Both the position numbers and the translations under genes were made by a program. Positions 33,801-46,149 of a stretch of DNA of 46,149 nt are shown piece after piece. Numbering within the stretch: position 1 is the stretch's first letter; every line of letters begins with the position of its first letter. The notes below the pieces were generated by a model that had not been told where the DNA came from, did not search any database, and worked only from the letters and a program-made list of their open reading frames with translations. Source of the DNA: Chromera velia (Eukaryota > Sar > Chromeraceae); the NCBI GenBank assembly GCA_018398765.1, contig JAHBMJ010000607.1:1-46149 (forward strand), given 5' to 3'.

Positions 33801-36800
33801 CTGGCTCTATCAAAAAGCAACGCAACAGGTCTGGCATCTCGGGCTGAATGGACCAACAAACGTTCACCTCTTTTCGGTTTTGGGTACTCTGAAGTATTTA
33901 GAAATTTGTTGTTTTCGTTCACCATATCCGTTCGACTGGTGCTTCTGAGTCGTTCATTCCTGAGTATCGATTGAGTGATGCATCTATCCCTGAATTCTTC
34001 TCTCCTCCCACAGGAACCCACTGATTGATTCAAGGTCCCCCACTGGAAATACATTTGGCGAGTCGAAGCTCGATGGCGGCAGTCAATTCTTGCAGAGAAA
34101 GGGTCAGCGAACATGCAGACAGTATTGATGTCTCGAAACTGTAAGTTGATCAGACAGCTGGCTTCACAGAGACCACATCACTCGTTGCGGTCTTCTGCTG
34201 ACCTCTCCTTCATTCCACTGAAGAAACGTTCTTCCTTGCCTTGCTTCAGCTTCCTCTGATTCACCCGACTTTCCTCTCTCTTCTAATGATTTCGCTGTGC
34301 TGTCCTTTTCTGCTGCATCAGGAGGCAGCACAGGCTTCTGTTTCTTTCTCTGCAAGTCTCTGGGAAAAAAGACGTCAAGAAAAACTGACAGTTGACTGCT
34401 ATGCACCTTGATTGCCCCCCATTCTCACTCTGTCCCTGCCTCACAAGCAACATGCCATCTCGTGCAAATGCAGGGAGAGGCCCGAAGAGAAAAGCGGCAG
34501 CAAGGACACCAGCCAATGAGGCTCCAGCGTCCTCCACTGCGCACCCCCTCAGCCAGAAGCCTCTCTCAGAGCTTTTCGGCTTCTCTCCCGAGACTCCCAT
34601 TCCTGCTGCAGGCACCAGCTCACACGCACAACCGATTGGAAATGAAACCCCAGCTACAGAGCCCCAGTCATCGCCCCCAGCCGAAGCACCGAGGCAGCCG
34701 CAAGAAGCACAGATAAGTGTAGTCGCAAAGGCAAAGTCGACGGTGAGTTCCTTCAAAGAGTGGGTCAGGCGCACAGAGCAGATCAGGCAGTTTCGGGGAG
34801 GTCCTGGGTGTGTACAGGCGCTGCGACCGTCAGGGGTTTCTTCCCGGTCTCCCCCTCCCTCGACTTACGAGCAAATCTTCAAAGCGCAAAAGGAGGTCCA
34901 AGACGCAGCAGCACCTCTCGACACGGGACTTTACATGCCTGGTCGGTCAGGGCAACAGCTAGGGGGGCAGATGGTCTTCTGCATGTGTGAAATGAGGTCA
35001 ATTGATCACTTACGTGCAAAGTATGAAATGCCTTCGCAGCGAGAGCTAGCGTCTTTTCCTTTTGTAAACTTCCGTATCTCTTCATGTCGCAGGTCTTGCT
35101 GGTAAGGCTATCGATCTAGAAGGCCGTCTGGATGACCCGCGGAGGCAGTCAGAGAAGCGCCACGTGAAGCCCAAGTATTTGCTTCAGAAGGGCGGGGGAG
35201 ACGCGGCAGGGGCACAAGACGGCTTTGGAGTTCCTGACCGAGCTACTTTCCCCTTTGCTCCTCAGCAGAGAGGTGGAGGGGGGGCTGTCACAGAGGAAGG
35301 AGAACCTCATGTGCCTGCAAGACGGCGGGTCAGCCATCTTTCTGACATTGAGGCAAGAGAGGTTGTCTGTACCAGTTTCCAATCATAAAAATGACGATCT
35401 GACGCACTGCTCCAAGGAGATGAAAAAGGCGCTGGCAACTAGACGGGAAGACGACAAGAAAGTGTCAGAAAGGGATGAAGCAGTCGAAAAAAACAGATTG
35501 ACGGTCAAGAGAAAAGTTTTGAAAGGTTGCAAAGAGAGTTGAATCCGATCCTTTGAAGTGAAAGATTGAATTGTGATTGGCTTGAATCCCCCAACCCAAA
35601 CAGACACACACCATACAGAATGAAAGCGTCTTTGCTTATCCGCCTGTTTCTTTGCAGTCGTCCATCCACATGGCCGACATGTCTCTTGCAAAAGGCCTCA
35701 TCCAGGTCGGGTCGGTCCGTTGGGGATCGAGGACTTCCTTGCAGCACTAGGGGGGGCACTTGGATTCCCCGGGATTCGGATTTCTGAGAAGAGTTTTGGT
35801 GGAGACTTGGTCTCAATGTTTCCGATTTCTATACTTCTTTTTGGCTTTGCCTTCTGGTAAGATCTAGAAGAAAAGGACTGTGGAAAGACTTTTGCGGGTT
35901 TTGGATTCATGCACGTGTTGTACGTGGGCAATAATCTGCAGGGAGGGTACAAAACAGGAGACCCTGGGGAGGCGTACTTGGTGGGGGCTGCTGAGGTATG
36001 TCTATCTGTCTGTCTATCTGTCTGTCCGTCGGTCTGTCTGTATGTCTGTCTGTCTGTCTGTCTGTCGGTCGGTCGGTCGGTCTGATCTTGTGTGCACCTT
36101 CCTCATCATCTCTACCTGGCAACCTCCGACTGATTTGCTTATCTGTTCCTCCATGACCCACAATCACAATTAGTTGTTTTGGGTGTTTGTCGTTGATCAG
36201 TATGAATTCGTATAAATCACATCGATTCGTTTGAGAGCTCAAATGCCTGTCTTTACAATGCCCCGTCTGGCCCGCGTCTTTTCCTTCTGGTTATCATTTT
36301 TCTTAATTCTTCTTCTTCTTCTTCTTCTTCTTCTTCTGCTTCTGCTTCTGCTTCTTCTTCTTCTTCTTCTTCTGCTTCTGCTTCTGCTTCTACTTCTGCT
36401 TCTGCTTCTGTGTCTTCTTCTTAATTCTTCTTTTGCTTCTTCTTCTTCTGCTTCTGCTTTTGCTTCTTCTTCTTTTTCTTCTTCTTCTTCTTCTTCTTCT
36501 GACTTCTTCTTTTGAATTCTTCGTGCAGGCACACCAAAGGAGAGCATCTCTGGTAGGCAGGCAATGTTTGTGTCCTTTAATTTTCTCTCTTTTTTTTTCA
36601 TGTACCTCTTGCGCCTAGTGCTCTTTCTTTCTCTGTTTATCTCTTCTTTTTTCTCCTGGCCTTCCCTTCCCTGAGAGACAAATGAATCAATGGATGTTCT
36701 TCCAGTGGAAGGAAACCAACCTCGCAGAACCCTGGATTGTTCTGTGAGGCTCATTCTCTTTCTTCTGTCCGTCAGCGTTCGTTGGGGCCCCGCTGTTCCT

Positions 36801-38574
36801 TCCTTCCACGTACTTACTGCTTTGGGCCCATGCAATTCTGCATGAGAATGTGGTGTGGTGCTATGACGTCTGCATACACCGCATTTCTGCAGGCGAGGAG
36901 GAGCAGTCTTGGCAGTGCCGACAGCGGTATGAGGGGGCGGTCGAGAAGACGGTCTTCTGCGGTGAGTGCCCGGGCGGGTGAGGTGACTTAATTGACTCAA
37001 TCGATCGATTCGGTGACGATGAATTTGCTTGCATGCCAGAGTGGCAGTCACAGAGATTGATCGTTGCCTTCATTGCCTCACAAATTTGTGCAAAGCCTTA
37101 CAGAAAAAGAAGTTATTCAAGAAGACGCTCAAGAGACGATCATCTCATTTAATTTCTGTCTCCCTCTCCCTCTCTGGAAAAGGTCTCACGCTTAATTTTT
37201 CTTCTGAATGCCCCCGGATCACAATCAAACAGATGATGATGTTCATCTCATCATCGCGCAAGACAATCGTGTTTTCTTCAAGACAATCAATCGTCTTCAA
37301 TTTCAGACTCCCCTTTTACCGCTTTGTTGTGTTTGTTTGTTTCTTCAGCTGTCGCCCGTATTGGAGGCCCACGGGAGACGGTCCTCTGTTGCCTCTGCTC
37401 AGGGCCCCTCCCCGGCTCTGGTGGAACTTCCTGTGGATGCAGCAGATCTCGGACAGGGGGGGGCACAGAGGGAAATGTTCAAAAGCGTCAGTCAGATAAA
37501 CCATCGAATGGGGTGCCTTCTCGACCGCTTCTCTCTGTTCTTCAGGCAGCCAGCCTGTTGTCGAGATGTGAATGTGCTATGCACCAGTGAGCGAACGCCG
37601 CTGGGAAAGGAATATTGCATGAGTAACAGAAAGTATTTTCAGTTGAAGGAAAAGAAGACAACTGCTCTGTCTCCTTGCGTGATTGCTTACGTGCAGAAGC
37701 TGAGAAGGGACTCCGTTTCACAATTTGAATTCCGAGATCTGGTCGGTCTCTCGAATCATTTATGTTCTTTTGGCGGACTCGCCCTGTTAATTTATCTGTC
37801 AAAGTTTGTTGAAAAAATGCGTGCGATCGATTCACCTGTGTTCGTTCACCACAACTAGCTTCAAGCAAAGGCAGCATCCTGCTCATTTTCTGAATGCTCG
37901 CACCTTTTGCCGTGGCACTGCCCCTCCTCCTGACATTATCATTTCGAAAGAAAATAGCATTCCCAGTCGGCACCTTAAAGTTTCCATATATAAGTTAGAG
38001 AGAAAAGGAGAACAGGACCGAGAGGCTCGGGAAGAAAAATAGAACTTTTGAGTCCTGTGTGTCGCCTGAGTACATGCAGAGGTATGAAATGGGTGTGAGT
38101 GGTCCTTCCCGATTGATTGGCCTATTGGATGGATGCGTGCAGGTGCCGATTCACGAACGAGGGGCCAACATGGAGGTCGTCAAGCAAGAACTCAGGGCGA
38201 GGTATCAGCAGAAAAGGGTAAGTCTGTCAAACAAACGCCAGACAACCCGTGTGACAGCCAAGCGAGGCAGAACAAAGAAAGACAGCAGATCAAACAGAAA
38301 CCGATTGGTCATGAAGATGTCAAAGGAGGAGCAGTTCACAAAAAGTCTGCATTAGTTCGATCGGACCGAAGTGTCAGGGCGAGATGCTGGAAATTCGTTC
38401 CTTTATCTTTTCTTTTTGCATTCTCCTCCTGTGTGCCCAGCTTTCTTCCTTTATGTCTGAATCTATGTTGATCTGTTTGTCTGTTTCTCTGTGTATGCAT
38501 GCATGTTTGTTTCTGTGCGTGCCAACATCTACATACATTCATGTATGCATATGCACGAAGACGTATATACACAG

Positions 38575-38605
<31 letters not shown>

Positions 38606-38693
38606 TGTGCGTGCATGCGTGTGTGTGTGTGTGTGTGTGTGTGTGCAGACTGTGAGACCCCCCCCGTCGGGTTTCTCTCTGGCACACCTTTGA
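27353..38693 (+). CDS. Long multi-exon gene, about 30 exons, unknown function
   Basis: From ATG 27353 I can join in phase 27353-27719, 27804-27862, 27992-28056, 28276-28416, 28658-28698, 28950-29021, 29326-29378, 29523-29595 and 29791-29876; then 30079-30166, 30436-30470, 30909-30981, 31147-31274, 31454-31567, 31831-32046, 32262-33168, 33354-33443 and 33795-33828; then 34474-34941, 35093-35328, 35658-35705, 35942-35995, 36529-36552, 36893-36961, 37349-37486, 37697-37741, 38143-38217 and 38649-38693 (TGA). The links near 29966-30078 and 33829-34473 are unresolved, so two genes are possible. The product would be about 1,300 residues, mostly polar and disordered-looking, rich in S, P, R, G and E, with short charged helices (VETFQKMRQLEREERQ, SSFKEWVRRTEQIRQF) and arginine-serine patches (RGRSRRRSSA). 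A motif recurs in two exons: FKQVGDFY and FRDIGDFY. No catalytic domain, signal peptide or clear membrane helix was seen. A scaffold or cytoskeletal role would be a guess. Confidence 0.5.
28417..28486. repeat. (CT)n-(GT)n starting at a 5' splice site
   Basis: The donor GT at 28417 is the first base pair of a GTCTCTCT run that passes into a GT array. It begins the intron after exon 28276-28416. Confidence 0.85.
30471..30569. repeat. Degenerate (CTGT/CTGC)n from a 5' splice site
   Basis: The donor GTCCGT at 30471 runs straight into about 23 imperfect CTGT and CTGC units. Confidence 0.85.
30769..30804. repeat. (GT)n microsatellite in an intron
   Basis: A near-perfect GT run lies in the intron between exons 30436-30470 and 30909-30981. 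Confidence 0.9.
35996..36082. repeat. (CTGT)/(CGGT)n from a 5' splice site
   Basis: The donor GTATGT at 35996 continues as CTAT/CTGT units and ends as CGGT units, one array drifting by single-base changes. Confidence 0.85.
36306..36510. repeat. (CTT)n/(CTG)n trinucleotide array in an intron
   Basis: About 200 bases of CTT and CTG triplets in phase, immediately upstream of the 8-codon exon 36529-36552. It creates leucine-rich or R/S/E-rich phantom frames on either strand. Confidence 0.9.
38577..38648. repeat. (CA)n and (TG)n facing each other
   Basis: A CA array (about 38577-38600) and a TG array (about 38620-38644) flank a 20-bp spacer containing ATGTATGTGCGTGCATGCG, so transcript or single strand could form a long hairpin. 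The TG arm ends in GCAG, the acceptor of the last exon of the long plus-strand gene. Confidence 0.8.
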
Positions 38694-40423
38694 CTGGCCA
38701 GCTGAAGGAAACGGAGAGAGACAGAGAGTCTCTAGTTGTGCAGAGGTAGAGAATCCTAATGTTAATGTCAACCAACGATCGAATTTATTAATGACGGCCG
38801 AGAGCTTGTCATCGGAGGTAGACATGCAGGCTGTGCAGGCAGGTCGCTTCTCTCTCTCGCCGTGTCGATCTGCAACTTTATCTCGCTCTCTCTCTTCAAG
38901 TTGCCGCCTCCCTTTTCCTTCCGATCAACAACTTCATCCATCATGCACGAGAGTGTGAGAGAGAATCGCATTGTTGTGCTTTGCCCGACTCCACGGGGAC
39001 CCTGGGTAGAGGGGGCCAGGGTCATCTCGTCTCGTTCTGCATGTCTGCGGTGATGCCGCGCATCACCATGCATGCATCTGAGGTTGGATCGAGGGGACAG
39101 GGGGGGTCCAGTCCACTTTGATTGACCGACTTTGAAGGGTGCAAACTTTAAGTTTACCCAAATTTGAGTTATGAATCTTACCGCTGTCCCTTTTTTTCGT
39201 TTGTTGTTTGATGCCTTCAATTGGTTTTTCCCTCGAGTCCGCATGCCCTCAACAAAAGATCCGTAGACCAACTGTGCATTGATGAATAAAGCAACCAGAG
39301 CAAAAAACTAAAGCTCGATAGAAAAGGGCGCGGGTGGTCGGAGGGGCCGTGTGCGAGTATGTGGTTCCCGACAGCAAACATGCACGTTGCTGCTGCTGCT
39401 CAGGCTGCTGCTGGAGGGTCCTTCAAAGTTTGGGAAGAGAAGCATGACCCTTTTTGTTTACCAGAATAGACCGTCTGCATGTCTTTGTTGTCATTTCAAC
39501 GTGTTACTGTAGCCAGTAAGTACACGCATGATTGTTCGATCTGCCATCATGATATTGTCTGTCTGGTCTCAATTTGCTCTTATTTTGATGGTCGGAGCAC
39601 GAGACTCAGCCTAGCTCTATCTATACGGTTTTTTTATTGATCTGGGCTGCCCAATCTGATTTAAGAGACAAGGTTTTTGTTAACCGCTTACCAACTGCTT
39701 CTGGCGCGCTTCATGTTTTTTAGTCAAATAAAATATAATAATTTAAGCAAAAATTTTAGCAATGATTTGATAAATTTTGGAAAGTTCAATGAAAACCAGT
39801 TCAAAAATATTATTTTAAAAAATTAAAAATAGTACATATAACCATGATGGTACAAAGCACCGCAGTTTAATCTTTTGTTCGCTCTGTATTAATTCTGTAA
39901 AAGTACTATGAAAGGCTATGAAAAAGGCTGGCCTGAGTCGCCTGACCATTCTTGGTCTGGCTATAGAGTTCATTTAAATTCATTAATACAATATAAAACA
40001 ATTATGCACGTCTTAACGGTGCAAGTCGACACCTGGCACTGGACTACGGTCTAGCTAGACCACGGTCCACAGGGAAAATTTAGAGCTAGCTTTGGAAGAA
40101 ACCAATAATAACCAATAGCATTACTAAAAATATTAATGCTAAAACCTAATGGATAGACATAGCAGGAAGGCCCTAGGGCGGAACATATCAATCAATCAAT
40201 CAATCAATGGATCATAATCACTATCACTAACTGTTACTTACTATAACTATGCTCATTGAATCTTTAAAGCTAGTATCATGAAATGATAACTAGGAATGAT
40301 AACCGTCACTCAGGAATTTGCTAGTAAATTGTTCCTAGAATTGTTCCATATTCTACCGCCATTTTTTCAACAGTCGATTCATCCTGAAGCTTCTGACTTG
40401 CAGGGTTAAGTGAAGGGCCCACT
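38694..40423. other. Gene-free region, AT-rich from about 39700
   Basis: This lies between the stop of the plus-strand gene and the stop of SRP54, so it holds two 3' ends. 38760-39620 has no credible frame. 39700-40380 is an AT-rich island with an (AATC)n run at about 40187-40208. No repeat ends or RNA genes were recognised. Confidence 0.6.
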
Positions 40424-43958
<3,535 letters not shown>

Positions 43959-46149
43959 ATGCAGCGACTTGCCATTATCACAAGCCTGCTGAGTGCAGGC
44001 ATCGATGCCTTCTCCCCGGCCCGCTTCCTCCAACCGCTCACTCCCGCTTCACGCTCTGCACCTTCGAGAACCCGTCTACATCCCTTGACAGCACTCCAGA
44101 ATGCGCCCAAAACAGGGCAACACTCTGTGGAAGATGACTTGCGGGATGAAGCCATTTCTCTATTCTTCCAGGGTGATGACCTCCCCGTCAAGACGACACC
44201 CACCAGTGGAGGGGTCAACAACGTAGTCATGTATGTGGAGACCAACAAGGACAAGCGGTACATTCTGCGCATCTACAATAACGGCAACAAGTCTGAGAAG
44301 GTGGTTTGGGAGCATGAGATTCTTGCAGAGCTCAACAGACAGCAAATGAGCTTCAAGACCCCCAAGCCCCTCCCGGCGCTTGGAGACAGCAAGACACACA
44401 AGCTCCTCTCAAGCGGGGCCGAGTGCTGTGTGTTCGAGGTCGGTTCTCTCCTTCCGAAGCACACCAAGCAAAGGCGTAGACCCTCTCGGATCTCATGTTG
44501 CTGCTTCCGCGCATTATGAAACTGTCCTCTTTCCTTGTCTCTCTCTCTCTCCTGTGTGTATGTACGTGTGTGTGTGTGTGTGTGTGCGTGCAGATCATTC
44601 CCGGGGAGCTAGCAAAGACTACAAGCCCTCGGGAGGTTGGAAAGGCCACTGGGGAGCTCTGTGACGCGATGAGCAAGGTGGGGGGAAGGGAGGAAGGGCT
44701 GGCAGGGAAGGGATGGATCGATTGGAATGGAGAAATGTGTTCGAGAGTCCCTTTCACTCAACCTGCACGGCTGGCTGGACCAGTGAACCCTGCAGCACTG
44801 CCTATCTGCATGTCTCTGCAGATGAAAATCGACCTCGAGTCCCCCATTCCTCCCTACTACGAGGTGTTCGACGTCCACCACTCTCTCAACAAAGAGGGCT
44901 TCTACAGAGAGGTAGGTAGGTAGGTAGATCAGCGGAAGAGGAATGAATGGTAGAATGAGCACGCTTGCAGAAGAAGGAAAGCATTGCACGCGCCCATTCT
45001 CAGATAGAATGGCTTGAAGGAGCAGAAATGCGGAGGATCTGAACTCAATGATGTTCTCTCTCACCAGCATGACAAGAGGTGTCAACGCTCAAGAAGACCC
45101 TCGCGTTGTAGCTCTGCCAGTGGATCCAATTCAGGATCGAGGGGGCTGCGGACCAACATTTGCCATTATGCGACGCTCTGTTTGCATGTTGCTTGCTTGT
45201 CTGCCTGTAGCTCTGACTGCTCCTACCCCTCCCCTCTGCGTCCGTCCACTTATCTGTCTGTCGTCGTGTTTGAGAAAAAGCAGATCACACGACCGCGAGA
45301 GGACCTGGAGAGCGCGAGAGAGCTGATCGAATTCCTCGTTGAGGAGATCAGAAAAATCGAACCGAAGTTGGACCTCTGGCAGACAATGGACCTCCCATCT
45401 CAAATCATCCATGGAGGTCTGTCTGGCTACATCGCCTTCTTTTGTGCTTCTGGCTTTCTCCTCTCCTTTTTTTCTTCCTTCCTTCCTTCCTTCCTTCCTT
45501 CCTTCGGCCCTCCATTCATTCAATCATTCATTCATTCATTTATTCATTCATTCATTCGTTCGTTCGTTCGTTCGTCCATTCATTCATTCATTCATTTGTC
45601 CGTTCGTTCATTTGTTCATGTGTTTGTCTCTCTTCTCTTTGTTTCCCTCTGGACCCCTTCGGTTTGCCTTTTCAGTATGCCCTCTCCCTTTTGGCTTCAT
45701 GTCCTGCCTTTCTTCATGCCGATTTTCCCTTCAGTCTTCGTGTTGACTAACCTCTTGTTTTGCCCACTAGATAGATCTTCACTACGACAACGTGATGGTT
45801 GTTGACGATGTCGTCTCGGGGCTGTTGGACTTTGAATTCTGTGAGTGAGTGAGTGCATGCATGGGGGGGGCTGTTGGACTTTGAATTCTGTGAGTGAGTG
45901 AGTGCATGCATGGGGGGGGCTGTTGGACTTTGAATTCTGTGAGTGAGTGAGTGCATGCATGGGGGGGGCTGTTGGACTTTGAATTCTGTGAGTGAGTGAG
46001 TGCATGCATGGGGGGGGCTGTTGGACTTTGAATTCTGTGAGTGAGTGAGTGCATGCATGGGGGGGGCTGTTGGACTTTGAATTCTGTGAGTGAGTGAGTG
46101 CATGCATGGGGGGGGCTGTTGGACTTTGAATTCTGTGAGTGAGTGAGTG
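43959..46149 (+). CDS. Plastid-type homoserine-kinase-like phosphotransferase (partial)
   Basis: Exons are 43959-44438 (ATG at 43959), 44594-44677, 44822-44911, 45284-45416 and 45775-45840, all in phase; the 3' end is outside the window. The catalytic part is of the APH/choline-kinase fold: SGGVNNVVMYVET nucleotide loop, YILRIYNNGNKSEKVVWEHE (Glu of the Lys-Glu pair), IIPGELAKTTSP hinge, then the catalytic loop IHGDLHYDNVMV split by an intron inside HGD, and the metal-binding LLDFEF. The IPG hinge, HGDLHxxN and DFEF pattern resemble bacterial ThrB-type homoserine kinases (threonine synthesis); choline or ethanolamine kinase is the alternative. The N terminus MQRLAIITSLLSAGIDAF looks like a signal peptide with Phe right after the predicted cleavage, followed by an S/R/P-rich stretch, as in proteins of complex plastids. 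An extra exon between 44911 and 45284 is possible. Confidence 0.75.
44564..44593. repeat. (GT)n running into a 3' splice site
   Basis: A GT array ends GCGTGCAG, the acceptor of kinase exon 2. Confidence 0.85.
44912..44927. repeat. (GTAG)n starting exactly at a 5' splice site
   Basis: Four GTAG units start with the donor GT of kinase intron 3. Confidence 0.85.
45474..45612. repeat. (TTCC)n and (ATTC/GTTC)n arrays in kinase intron 4
   Basis: A TTCC array is followed by an imperfect ATTC array in which some units have changed to GTTC. Both sit in the intron that splits the HGD catalytic motif. Confidence 0.9.
45822..46149. repeat. 49-bp minisatellite with exon end and 5' splice site
   Basis: About 6.7 copies of a 49-bp unit run to the window edge. 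Each unit has the last 19 bases of the kinase exon (CTGTTGGACTTTGAATTCT, coding LLDFEF), then the donor GTGAGTGAGTGAGTG, then CATGCATGGGGGGGG. Each unit repeats a usable 5' splice site with its exonic context. The sequence ends inside the array. Confidence 0.95.

Noticed and set aside
36231-36515. A poly-leucine frame and its R/S/E-rich antisense
   Set aside because: Both are produced by the CTT/CTG triplet array in an intron.
45697-46107. A minus-strand frame of repeated MHALTHSQNSKSNSPP-like units
   Set aside because: It is the antisense of the 49-bp minisatellite; three consecutive frames appear in turn because 49 is not divisible by three.

Overview
This window is nuclear DNA from an intron-rich, microsatellite-rich eukaryote. 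Almost every gene is split by GT-AG introns of roughly 70 to 1,100 bases, and several are recognisably eukaryotic (26S proteasome Rpn6, cytosolic SRP54, a ZnT-type zinc transporter). One kinase starts with a signal peptide followed by Ala-Phe and an S/R/P-rich stretch, the usual look of a bipartite presequence for a complex (secondary) plastid. Together with very abundant TGCATGCA motifs (a known ApiAP2 target) this suggests a photosynthetic alveolate such as a chromerid alga (Chromera-like). That assignment is inference; no marker RNA is present.

Layout. 1-2953 (+): 3' part of a gene for a Hedgehog-type Hint (Hog) autoprocessing domain, with a 54-bp minisatellite in one intron. 2954-6841: a block of exactly repeated sequence broken by two single-N gaps, partly a likely assembly artefact and partly a 501-bp tandem repeat. 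6842-7899: no clear gene. 7900-11527 (-): seven-exon membrane protein of unknown function. 12225-14708 (+): six-exon protein with two CPxHG/GCPxC zinc-binding modules of the kind seen beside homing endonucleases. 14709-15915: AT-rich, empty. 15916-21055 (-): twelve-exon proteasome subunit Rpn6. 21744-24011 (+): three-exon zinc transporter, head to head with Rpn6. 24012-25175: AT-rich, empty. 25176-26579 (-): five-exon secreted protein, unknown family. 27353-38693 (+): one long locus of about 30 short exons, about 1,300 residues, unknown function. 38694-40423: AT-rich, empty. 40424-43416 (-): four-exon SRP54. 43959-end (+): plastid-type homoserine-kinase-like phosphotransferase, cut off inside a 49-bp minisatellite that repeats the end of its exon and its 5' splice site.

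The genes do not form a pathway. The shared theme is intron architecture: C at donor position +3 is frequent (GTCAGT class), and tetranucleotide repeats often start in register with the donor GT or run into the acceptor AG. Exon limits were set by hand from splice signals, reading-frame phase and protein similarity. They are firm for Rpn6, SRP54, the zinc transporter and the Hint exons, and weaker elsewhere.
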